Source: HGM11416 sp964532155
GTDB lineage: Bacteria; Bacillota; Clostridia; Christensenellales; Borkfalkiaceae
Direction: 5' to 3'
DNA length: 13,659 nucleotides
Assembly (NCBI GenBank): GCA_964532155.1
Contig: CAZHGN010000041.1
Span: forward strand, 1 to 13,659
Shown piece by piece: positions 6,694-12,937 of this stretch (position 1 is its first letter; each line of letters starts with the position of its first letter). Both the position numbers and the translations under genes were made by a program. Below the pieces are notes generated by a model. That model searched no databases and was not told the origin of the DNA. It was given only the letters and a program-made list of their open reading frames with translations.

Positions 6694-8469
6694 ATGAGAA
6701 ATTTTGAACGTAGCGAAAAAAGCTTGGGACTTGCCGCTAAAAAAATAGCAAGTTATATGCGCTCTCACGTCGCGTTAATTATCGTCGCGCTCGTTTTGGC
6801 GGCGGCGAGTGCATGCATAACCATTATCGGACCGGATAAAATAGGCGAGATAACGAAACTGATATCCGAGGGCATGATTCTCGGTATCGATATTGCCGCC
6901 GTTGCAAAAATCGGCGTTACGCTACTTTTGCTGTATTTTATGAGCGCCGCTTTCGGTTTTATTCAGCAGTATATAATGTCTACCGTAACGCTTAAAATGT
7001 CCTATCGGATGCGCGGCGAGCTTTCGGAAAAAATCAATAAAGTACCGCAAAAATATTTTAATACACACGCGCAAGGGGATATTTTAAGCCGAATAACGAA
7101 CGACGTTTCCACGTTGCAGCAAGGTCTTACGAATAGTTTGCCGACGATAATCGGCGCCGTCGTTCAGTTTCTCGGCTGTTTAGTTATGATGTTCGTTGCC
7201 GAATGGCGGCTGGCTCTCGTTTCGCTCGGAATAACGCTCGTCGGCATGCTTATAACGGTCGTAGTGATGTCGCGTTCACAAAGATACTTTATTGCTCGGC
7301 AAGTCAGTCTCGGCGAGTTGAACGGATATATCGAAGAAATGTATACGGGGCACGACGTCGTAAAAACCAGCCGTGCCGACCGCAAGGTTAAAAGCGCATT
7401 CGACAAACTTAATTCTCGCGTGTACGACGCTAACTGGCGTTCGCAGTTTTTGTCGGGCATCATGCAACCTCTTATGAGCGTTATAAGCAACGTTGCGTAC
7501 GTAGCCGTTTGCGTGCTCGGTTCGGTTTTTGTTCTGAACGGCACGATCGGAATAGAAGTTATAGTAAAATTCATTCTTTATATACGGCTATTTACTTCGC
7601 CGCTTACGCAAATTGCTCAGGGGCTGACTAACTTGCAAACGGCGTCCGCATCCGCGCACCGAATATTCGACTTTTTGGAAAGCGAGGAACTCGAGGACGA
7701 AAGCGACAAAACCGCAGTGCTCGACAGTCCGCGCGGCAACGTAACGTTTGAAAACGTCAGGTTTGCTTACCCCGATACGCCCGATAAGGTTATAATCAAA
7801 AACTTTTCGGCAACGGTAAAGGCGGGGCAAAAGGTCGCAATCGTCGGACCGACGGGTGCCGGAAAAACTACTATGGTAAATCTCCTTATGCGCTTTTTCG
7901 AAACTAACGGCGGTCAAATAACGATAGACGGCGTGCCGATCTCCGACTTAAAGCGCGAAAACGTGCACGAATTGTTTTCTATGGTGCTGCAAGATACTTG
8001 GCTGTTCGAGGGGACCGTTAGGGAAAACCTCGTGTATAATATGCAAAACGTGGACGACGCGCGCTTGAACGAAATATGCTCCGATTGCGGTCTGGATAAA
8101 TTTATTCATTCGCTGCCTAACGGCTTGGATACCGTTTTATCCGAAAGTACCGTTATTTCCGCAGGGCAACGCCAGCTATTGACGATCGCGAGGGCAATGC
8201 TGCAAAACGCGCCCATGCTCATTTTGGACGAAGCGACGTCGTCGGTCGATACGCGCACCGAACTTATCATTCAAAACGCAATGGATAGGTTGACTCAAAA
8301 TAAAACGAGTTTCGTAATCGCGCATCGTCTATCAACTATCAAAAATGCCGACTTGATTTTGGTTATGAAGGACGGCGACGTAATCGAAAGCGGCACGCAC
8401 GAAGAACTTTTGCAAAAGGGTGGCTTCTATGCCGTTTTATACAACAGTCAATTCGATACCGTCGCATAA
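6694..8469 (+). CDS. ABC exporter half-transporter with intact catalytic site (subunit B of heterodimer)
   Basis: This 591-residue partner subunit has six predicted membrane helices (about 26-46, 70-92, 150-169, 172-193, 259-281 and 286-305) and a C-terminal nucleotide-binding domain. Walker A is GPTGAGKT (385-392) and the Q-loop is in VLQDTWLF. Walker B is LILDE (509-513) with an intact catalytic Glu E513, and the switch His is H544 in IAHRLST. Its signature is ISAGQ (488-492), departing from LSGGQ, which fits a signature that faces the degenerate site of the partner. Thus the two subunits share one working and one weak ATP site. AGGGGGTG overlaps the stop codon of the upstream gene and lies 5 nt before this ATG, indicating tight co-translation. 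A strong terminator follows 28 bp after the stop. Multidrug-type export is inferred from the MarR operon context. Confidence 0.94.
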   Translation: MRNFERSEKSLGLAAKKIASYMRSHVALIIVALVLAAASACITIIGPDKIGEITKLISEGMILGIDIAAVAKIGVTLLLLYFMSAAFGFIQQYIMSTVTLKMSYRMRGELSEKINKVPQKYFNTHAQGDILSRITNDVSTLQQGLTNSLPTIIGAVVQFLGCLVMMFVAEWRLALVSLGITLVGMLITVVVMSRSQRYFIARQVSLGELNGYIEEMYTGHDVVKTSRADRKVKSAFDKLNSRVYDANWRSQFLSGIMQPLMSVISNVAYVAVCVLGSVFVLNGTIGIEVIVKFILYIRLFTSPLTQIAQGLTNLQTASASAHRIFDFLESEELEDESDKTAVLDSPRGNVTFENVRFAYPDTPDKVIIKNFSATVKAGQKVAIVGPTGAGKTTMVNLLMRFFETNGGQITIDGVPISDLKRENVHELFSMVLQDTWLFEGTVRENLVYNMQNVDDARLNEICSDCGLDKFIHSLPNGLDTVLSESTVISAGQRQLLTIARAMLQNAPMLILDEATSSVDTRTELIIQNAMDRLTQNKTSFVIAHRLSTIKNADLILVMKDGDVIESGTHEELLQKGGFYAVLYNSQFDTVA

Positions 8470-8497
8470 GCTTAGGTATTTAATAGTAAGGGTATTA

Positions 8498-8528
8498 AAA
8501 AACGGTGGGATTTTCTCCCGCCGTTTTT
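8498..8528 (+). terminator. Strong rho-independent terminator of the marR-ABC operon
   Basis: AACGGTGGGA (8501-8510) pairs with TCCCGCCGTT (8516-8525) around a TTTTC loop, extended by A and T runs on either side so that the stem ends in a U tract. It is a textbook intrinsic terminator. Confidence 0.9.
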
Positions 8529-8789
8529 AATATAAAAGTGCCGATAATCGACTTATAGCGTGGTTTTTTATTGAAAATATTAGGGCTTGCCTTATCATTT
8601 TTGCCTCTTTGGAGAAATCCAAGGATGATAAAATACCCTTTTAGCGGAATAAATCCGTCATCGTGAAAAAATAGCTACGCGATGAAAGCTTGCTTTCCGA
8701 GATTTAGGGCGCGAAAAAGATTTGACAAACGTTGTTACGACGACGCGACGACGATGTTTTACGATGTTGGCGAAAGTGCGCCGTTAGCG
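8529..8789. other. Gene-free region with several hairpins, no coding signal
   Basis: Between the ABC terminator and the next promoter I see no credible gene. The stretch holds a composite hairpin at about 8582-8640: AGGG/CCCT outermost, TTATCA (8592-8597) with TGATAA (8626-8631), and an apical TCTTTGGA/TCCAAGGA stem (8606-8613, 8618-8625) closed by a GAAA tetraloop. Smaller inverted repeats follow: CGGA/TCCG, TCATCG/CGATGA and GAAAGC/GCTTTC (about 8645-8697). It could be a small RNA, a leader or a dispersed repeat. None of the known riboswitch cores I can recall is recognisable. Confidence 0.4.
8571..8598 (+). promoter_or_regulatory. Possible promoter upstream of a structured gene-free stretch
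   Basis: TTGAAA (8571-8576), a 16-bp spacer and TATCAT (8593-8598) match consensus at 10 of 12 positions. If active, it would start near 8605 and transcribe the hairpins between here and the transporter. The -10 overlaps one arm of an inverted repeat (TTATCA/TGATAA), which weakens the case. Confidence 0.3.
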
Positions 8790-8818
8790 TTGACAAAAGT
8801 TTTTGTTTAAAGTATAAT
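8790..8818 (+). promoter_or_regulatory. Fully consensus sigma-A promoter of the transporter-LRR operon
   Basis: TTGACA (8790-8795), exactly 17 bp, then TATAAT (8813-8818): a 12 of 12 match. The start of transcription should be near 8825, leaving a leader of about 128 nt before the GTG start of the transporter. Confidence 0.88.
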
Positions 8819-8939
8819 ATATCATGTTGCGTTTCGGCGTTGACCTATGGCGGCGTTTTACGGAGTTTGCCAACGCTTTGCTTTTTAGGCGTTGTCGGAA
8901 TGCGTACGGAACGTTATTTTTCGGCGTATATTATCTCAC

Positions 8940-8944
8940 GGGAG
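8940..8944 (+). promoter_or_regulatory. Ribosome binding site supporting a GTG start
   Basis: GGGAG lies 8 nt before GTG at 8953. No ATG in the same frame occurs before the first membrane helix, so the GTG start is well supported. Confidence 0.7.
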
Positions 8945-8952
8945 CAATTTAG

Positions 8953-9948
8953 GTGTCCGACGGCTATCATCAGAAAAAAAACGGTTCAAACAAGAAGAAA
9001 ATAGGTATTATAGCATTTCTTTTCACCTCGTGCATATGGGGTTTTGCGTTTGTTGCACAGAAATCGGCGATGGATCACATTGGTCCGCTCACGATGAACG
9101 GCTTACGCAGCTTACTCGGTGCGATTTTTCTTGTTCCCGTCATATTAATTACCGACGTTATAAAGGGCAAAAAGCCTTCGCTTTTGGGCGTAAAAAGCAA
9201 AGAGGATGGCAAGTTTCTAATAAAGGGCGGCATATTATGCGGTATATTTATGACTGCCGCAAGCACTCTTCAGCAAATCGGCGTGCAGCACACTACCATA
9301 GGCAAGGCGGGTTTTCTCAGTGTATTATACATTGTTATCGTTCCCGTAATAGCCGTTTGTTTTGGCAGAAAAATCGGTTGGAACTGCTGGTCGGGGGTCG
9401 TAATTGCCTTGGTGGGAATGTTCCTTTTGTGCTTTAATTTAGCAGATCTTAGCGGTTTTTCCATAAATAAAGGCGATTTAATCATAATATCTTGCTCGTT
9501 TTTCTTTGCGGTGCACATTCTCGTAATCGACAAATATTCGCCCTATACCGATTCGCTCAGGCTTTCCTTTATGCAATTCGTAGTATGCTCGGTAGTTTGT
9601 TTGATTCTTGCGCTTATATTCGAAAAACCGCAGTGGGAAGGGGTAAAAGGCGCGTGGTTTTCGCTTTTTTATGCCGGCGTTATCTCTTGCGGGGTGGGGT
9701 ATACCTTGCAAATGGTCGGGCAAAAGTACGTGCCCGCGCATATTGCGCCGATGCTCATGGCGTTGGAATGCGTATTCTCGCTATTTGCCGATTGGATTTT
9801 CTTTAAGCAAGTCATGAACGCGCAAGAATATATCGGTTGTTTCTTGATATTCGTTGCGATTATTCTTGCCCAAACGGATTTTTCCAAGTTTAAAAAGAGT
9901 GCGGAGTATGTTGAAAATGCCGATAAAGGCGGTGAAGAAAATGGCTAA
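8953..9948 (+). CDS. DMT-superfamily transporter, EamA family
   Basis: This 331-residue integral membrane protein belongs to the drug/metabolite transporter superfamily (EamA, formerly DUF6). Ten hydrophobic helices can be drawn at about 17-35, 49-67, 89-109, 117-137, 146-163, 174-192, 203-223, 232-252, 264-284 and 291-308. They form two five-helix EamA repeats. Family-typical stretches include IWGFAFVAQKSAM near the start, LRSLLGAIFL in helix 2, and a second-repeat motif around APMLMALECVFSLFADW (265-281). The N-terminus is basic and the C-terminal tail about 20 residues and charged, both probably cytoplasmic. The start codon is GTG with GGGAG 8 nt upstream. Family members export amino acids, metabolites or drugs; the substrate cannot be told. 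The last 8 bases overlap the next gene, so the two are translationally coupled. Confidence 0.93.
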   Translation: MSDGYHQKKNGSNKKKIGIIAFLFTSCIWGFAFVAQKSAMDHIGPLTMNGLRSLLGAIFLVPVILITDVIKGKKPSLLGVKSKEDGKFLIKGGILCGIFMTAASTLQQIGVQHTTIGKAGFLSVLYIVIVPVIAVCFGRKIGWNCWSGVVIALVGMFLLCFNLADLSGFSINKGDLIIISCSFFFAVHILVIDKYSPYTDSLRLSFMQFVVCSVVCLILALIFEKPQWEGVKGAWFSLFYAGVISCGVGYTLQMVGQKYVPAHIAPMLMALECVFSLFADWIFFKQVMNAQEYIGCFLIFVAIILAQTDFSKFKKSAEYVENADKGGEENG

Positions 9949-10699
9949 AGACGAAAAATTACTCGTAATATCGGACGATTGCGCGCAAGTAAGCGATTGC
10001 GAATACGAAAATAGCGATTTTAAATCGGTCGTTTTGGGTAAAAACGTTTTTTCGATAGGCAAAAGCGCGTTCGGCGGTTGCGTTGCTCTTTCAAAAATTC
10101 AATTCAACGACGGTTTGGAGTTTATCGACGATTGGGCTTTCGGCGGCTGTGCAAAGCTTAAGGAAATCAAATTGCCGTACAGCCTTTTGCGTATCGGCAG
10201 TTTTGCTTTTTGCGGGTGCAAACGCCTTGCCGAAGTGTTTATTCCTTACCGCGCGGAAGAGGTCGGCGAGGGTGCCTTTTGCGGTTGCGAAAACCTCGTT
10301 AACGCTGTTATAGACGCTCGTTTTGAAAAAATCAACGGTCACGTTTTCGACAGTTGTCACAACCTTAAAAGGGTGGAAATATCGGGCAAAATGTCCTCGC
10401 TCGGCGATTTTGCTTTTCAGGCGTGTTACGCCCTCGAGGAAATATGCGGAAGCTTTACTTTCGACGAAATCGGCGAATACTCTTTCATCGGTTGTTCGGC
10501 GTTAAAAAGTTTTTATCTGCCCGAAACACTTAAAAGCATAGGCGAAGGCGCCTTTTCGGGGTGCGTATCGCTTAAACGTATGACTTACGGCGGAACGGTG
10601 GACGATTTTAAAAAAGTGACTATCGGTGCAGACGCCTTTTTAAAACTCGGGACCGACCGAATCGAATGCGCCGACGGCGATTTTATTTTAACGGTATAA
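9941..10699 (+). CDS. BspA-type leucine-rich-repeat protein (LRR_5), cytoplasmic
   Basis: This 252-residue protein is almost entirely leucine-rich repeats of the BspA/LRR_5 type. Eight copies carry the F-x-x-C hallmark at F44, F67, F90, F113, F136, F159, F182 and F205, each exactly 23 residues after the last, with cysteines at 47, 70, 93, 116, 139, 162, 185 and 208. A degenerate final unit follows (YGGTVDDFKKVTIGADAF, 216-233) and then IECADG, a closing module common in BspA proteins. There is no signal peptide or membrane segment, so it should stay in the cytoplasm, unlike the secreted adhesins in this family. The ATG at 9941 is chosen over upstream in-frame codons because AGGCGGTGA precedes it at suitable distance and it overlaps the transporter stop by 8 bp. 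Likely a protein-interaction scaffold; the partner is unknown. Confidence 0.88.
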   Translation: MAKDEKLLVISDDCAQVSDCEYENSDFKSVVLGKNVFSIGKSAFGGCVALSKIQFNDGLEFIDDWAFGGCAKLKEIKLPYSLLRIGSFAFCGCKRLAEVFIPYRAEEVGEGAFCGCENLVNAVIDARFEKINGHVFDSCHNLKRVEISGKMSSLGDFAFQACYALEEICGSFTFDEIGEYSFIGCSALKSFYLPETLKSIGEGAFSGCVSLKRMTYGGTVDDFKKVTIGADAFLKLGTDRIECADGDFILTV

Positions 10700-10711
10700 A
10701 CCGGCGCCGTT

Positions 10712-10740
10712 TTGAGCTGGCGCTAACTGCAATTTAAAAT
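10712..10740 (+). promoter_or_regulatory. Possible promoter for the P-loop kinase-like gene
   Basis: TTGAGC (10712-10717), 17 bp, then TAAAAT (10735-10740) give a 9 of 12 match about 60 bp before the start codon. The spacing is right, but in this AT-rich gap the match may be fortuitous. Confidence 0.35.
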
Positions 10741-10801
10741 AAAACAAAGCAAATAGCGGCGTATTTTTTATATACGAAAATCAAGAAAAAGGGGAAGAGC
10801 A

Positions 10802-11335
10802 ATGGAAAAAGTGGTAATAGTTATAAACGGACAAGGCGGTTCGGGAAAAGATTCGGTTTGCAAAATCGTTGCAAAGCGGTATAAAGTGCTTAACGTTTCC
10901 ACCGTCGATCCCATAAAAGAAATAGCGCGTTTTGCCGGTTGGCAGGGCGAAAAAACGGACGTCGCGCGCAAAATGCTTGCCGATTTAAAGCAAACGTTTA
11001 TTGCGTATAACGATTTGCCGCTCAACTACGTTTTAAAAAAGCAAAGAGAATTTGCCCTAACCGACGGCGAAATAATGTTCGTCCACTGCCGCGAAAGTGA
11101 GGAAATCAAAAAAATAGTCGAAAATTCCTTGCTCAAAGTAAAAACCTTGCTCATTCGCCGCCACGACGACGCTTTCAAGCATAAAAACAAAGCGTTCGGC
11201 AATCACGCCGACGACGACGTCGAAAACTACGAATACGACTACGTTTACGACGGAAATAACGACACGCTCGCCGATCTCGAAGCCGACTTCAACGCTTTTT
11301 TCGACAGGGTAATTTTTCCCGACTTAAACGCTTAA
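10802..11335 (+). CDS. P-loop NTPase, nucleotide/deoxynucleotide monophosphate kinase-like
   Basis: This 177-residue soluble protein has a phosphate-binding loop at its very N-terminus, GQGGSGKD (10-17), after a hydrophobic strand (VVIVIN), the arrangement of nucleoside and nucleotide kinases. A second-strand region, NVSTVDPIKEIA (31-42), resembles the acceptor-binding part of phage-type dNMP kinases. FVHCRESEEIKK (93-104) resembles the conserved Arg/Glu region of the same group. The C-terminus, YDYVYDGNNDTLADLEADF (145-163), is like the final strand and helix of dephospho-CoA kinase and dNMP kinase folds. The start is supported by AGGGG about 7 nt upstream. It stands alone: a possible weak promoter precedes it and a terminator follows. 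I infer a small-molecule phosphotransferase, but substrate and even activity are uncertain; a divergent family member of regulatory function is possible. Confidence 0.6.
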   Translation: MEKVVIVINGQGGSGKDSVCKIVAKRYKVLNVSTVDPIKEIARFAGWQGEKTDVARKMLADLKQTFIAYNDLPLNYVLKKQREFALTDGEIMFVHCRESEEIKKIVENSLLKVKTLLIRRHDDAFKHKNKAFGNHADDDVENYEYDYVYDGNNDTLADLEADFNAFFDRVIFPDLNA

Positions 11336-11378
11336 TTGCAAGTTTTTGCGGCAAAGCCGTTGGATTTGCAAAGATTTT

Positions 11379-11406
11379 GCCGACGATATTGGTCGGCTTT
11401 TCTTTT
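11379..11406 (+). terminator. Rho-independent terminator after the kinase-like gene
   Basis: GCCGAC (11379-11384) pairs with GTCGGC (11392-11397) around a 7-nt loop and is followed by TTTTCTTTT. It ends the transcript 43 bp after the stop codon. Confidence 0.75.
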
Positions 11407-11599
11407 GGGAAAAATCCGTGCGAATGGTTTTTAACTAAGCGGATTATAAAAATGCGCACAAACGATCGTTTAAAAATTTTCAAGGTCAAAACTTGCCGCT
11501 AAACGACATATAGCCCGATTTCTATTATAGCTCGCATGTAAAAATATCAAAAATTTTTCATAATTGTTCATAAAATTTTAACAAACGCCTTTTAATTTG
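11407..11599. other. AT-rich gene-free stretch
   Basis: No gene, RNA signature or strong promoter is visible here. A TATAAT on the minus strand (11524-11529) has only a TTGATA at a 15-bp spacing, too short to trust. A TTCATAA repeat occurs twice 10 bp apart near 11558-11574, of unknown meaning. Confidence 0.4.
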
Positions 11600-11629
11600 T
11601 TGACAACGTCGCTATTAAAAAGTTATTAT
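11600..11629 (+). promoter_or_regulatory. Probable promoter of a long leader or small RNA
   Basis: TTGACA (11600-11605), an 18-bp spacer and TATTAT (11624-11629) match consensus at 11 of 12 positions. The transcript would start near 11636, some 350 nt before the next start codon, and would run through the inverted repeats and the structured element downstream. Confidence 0.6.
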
Positions 11630-11750
11630 AATAAAAAGCGGTTAGATAATTAATTTTTGCGTAAGCCAATTTAGGTTGAATTTATCATACGCGTAAAAAT
11701 GCAATCGGCGGCAGATATTTTGGCGCCGTGGCGAGAAAAATTAATATAAT

Positions 11751-11815
11751 TAAAAGGGATATCCCTTTTAGCGTTTGCTGCGCAAACGCTATCCGCTTTA
11801 ATTGCAAATTGCAAT
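11751..11815. repeat. Cluster of three inverted repeats
   Basis: Three palindromes lie nearly end to end. The first is a perfect 20-bp palindrome, TAAAAGGGATATCCCTTTTA (11751-11770). The second has 9-bp arms AGCGTTTGC/GCAAACGCT around a TGC loop (11770-11790). The third is ATTGCAA/TTGCAAT with a 1-bp centre (11801-11815). AAAGGGA and TCCGCTTT also flank the second so that a longer nested hairpin (about 11753-11799) can form with one bulge. A TATAAT (11745-11750) abuts the first palindrome but has no good -35. It may be a REP/MITE-like repeat, an operator cluster, or part of an RNA leader. Confidence 0.6.
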
Positions 11816-11870
11816 AAATCGCATTAATATTTATAGAACCAAAACAAGTTATAAAATTAAAAAACATAAC

Positions 11871-11938
11871 GTTGTCGCGACGTAACAGTGCGGGTAAGAC
11901 CGTACTGCGGTATATTCCCGACGATTTTTTTGTTTTTT
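11871..11938 (+). terminator. Structured element with U tract; candidate attenuator upstream of the membrane protein gene
   Basis: An outer 7-bp stem, GTTGTCG (11871-11877) with CGACGAT (11919-11925, including G-U pairs), encloses an 8-bp hairpin CAGTGCGG/CCGTACTG (11886-11893, 11900-11907). It ends in TTTTTTG then TTTTTT. The stop-like structure lies 48 nt before the next start codon, on the same strand, which is the position of a leader attenuator. It may equally be a plain terminator for a small RNA starting near 11636. I do not recognise a known riboswitch class. Confidence 0.45.
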
Positions 11939-11985
11939 AAAATAATGCCGAACGGTAATTTAAGGTATCAAAAAGGAGGGTTAAA

Positions 11986-12912
11986 ATGGCAGAAAGTGTT
12001 TTACAAATCGTCGTAATCGTATTTATGATGTTTTTGTGCGCGTTGTGTTTGTTTGCCGTTGTAGTAATAGTGAGGGATATCGTGCACGAAAGTGCCGAAA
12101 CGCGTAGGCTTCGCATTCGTGAAACCAAAGACGAGGCGAACAAAGCGGCTGTCGATACGCGCGCCGAAGTTCCCGAACCTGTTGCCGAAAAGGCAGTGGA
12201 GCCTGTGGTCGAAGAACCTAAGGCTTGTAAACCGGAGGAAAACGCCGAGCCCGTCGAAGACGGCGAGGCTTTAGCTTCGGAAGACGTTACGGCGACAGCC
12301 GTTGCGGAAGAGCCTATCGAGGATCGCGTCGAAGAAATCGTCGCCGAAACCGCCGAAGCGGAAATTGCCGCGACCGAGGTTGACGAAAACGCAGTCAGTT
12401 TCAGTCGAGTCAGTCTCACGATGGAAGAAAAATACGCGACTTTTTCCACCGAATATAAGCGGTTCTTCGACGATATAATAAAGCATACGCTTTCCAAAGA
12501 GGGTGTAAAAGAATTTAAAAAGCCCTCGTCGTACGACTATAAAATCGGAGCGTACAAGGTGTTGCGTTTGACCATCAAGCGCGGCGAAATAACGTGCGAA
12601 TTCCATTTTATAGACAACGATTTTAATGCGTATGCAGGCGAGTCGGACGTAAAAATCAAGCAGTCGGCGACCGTTGTCAGGGTTCTTGAACCGTCTGCCG
12701 TCGGAGTCGTCAAGGACGGCGTCGATTTAGTTTGCAAGCAAATAGCCGAAGACAAGGAACGCAAAAAAGCGCTCGCACTTGCCAAACGCCGCGAAAAACG
12801 CAGACTTGCAAAGGGCGGCTCGGAAACAACCGAGAGAGCGCACGGCGCAAAGACTACTGAGCCTACAGTCGAATCCACGGTTACGACCGCCGCCGAAGAG
12901 AGCGAAGGTTAA
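11986..12912 (+). CDS. Membrane-anchored acidic protein with C-terminal domain of unknown function
   Basis: This 308-residue protein is not one I can name. Residues 5-29 form a single hydrophobic helix followed by Arg/Lys-rich sequence, predicting an anchor with the bulk of the protein in the cytoplasm. Residues 40-138 are a low-complexity Glu/Ala/Val/Pro linker. Residues 140-255 look folded: FSTEYKRFFDDII, a basic strand pair (YDYKIGAYKVLRLTIKRGEITCEFHF, about 183-208) and a final helix. They resemble in outline a domain I recall from hypothetical Clostridia proteins in which a Lys-rich strand is followed by a 'RGxxLxLxL' strand; that likeness is weak. The C-terminus is a Lys/Arg-rich helix (255-275) and a Thr/Glu-rich tail. 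The start has an excellent AAAGGAGGG site 5 nt upstream. A signal peptidase gene follows 25 bp downstream, suggesting one operon and a shared role at the membrane. Confidence 0.8.
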   Translation: MAESVLQIVVIVFMMFLCALCLFAVVVIVRDIVHESAETRRLRIRETKDEANKAAVDTRAEVPEPVAEKAVEPVVEEPKACKPEENAEPVEDGEALASEDVTATAVAEEPIEDRVEEIVAETAEAEIAATEVDENAVSFSRVSLTMEEKYATFSTEYKRFFDDIIKHTLSKEGVKEFKKPSSYDYKIGAYKVLRLTIKRGEITCEFHFIDNDFNAYAGESDVKIKQSATVVRVLEPSAVGVVKDGVDLVCKQIAEDKERKKALALAKRREKRRLAKGGSETTERAHGAKTTEPTVESTVTTAAEESEG

Positions 12913-12937
12913 AAGGATAACCGATAAGGGGTAAAAT

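Noticed and set aside
8682..8810. A 42-codon frame (MKACFPRF...) upstream of the transporter promoter
   Set aside because: There is no ribosome binding site, it runs through hairpins and the -35 region, has unlikely composition, and shows no recognisable family.
8892..9437. A 181-codon plus-strand frame overlapping the start of the EamA transporter
   Set aside because: Its translation is low in hydrophobic structure and rich in Arg, Cys and His, as expected of an off-frame reading. The overlapping transporter frame is a clear conserved membrane protein.
9854..9940. Upstream in-frame extension of the LRR protein by 29 residues
   Set aside because: It would overlap the transporter gene by 95 bp and lacks a Shine-Dalgarno sequence. 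The ATG at 9941 has AGGCGGTGA and an 8-bp overlap typical of coupling.
10703..10724. Possible terminator after the LRR gene (GCGCC/GGCGC)
   Set aside because: The stem is only five or six pairs and no U tract follows on either strand.
11636..11938. A known structural RNA (tmRNA, 6S, RNase P or SRP RNA) in the gene-free stretch
   Set aside because: The conserved sequences of RNase P and SRP RNA and the tmRNA tRNA-like end are absent, and the long 6S hairpin is not evident. It is kept only as an unassigned leader candidate.
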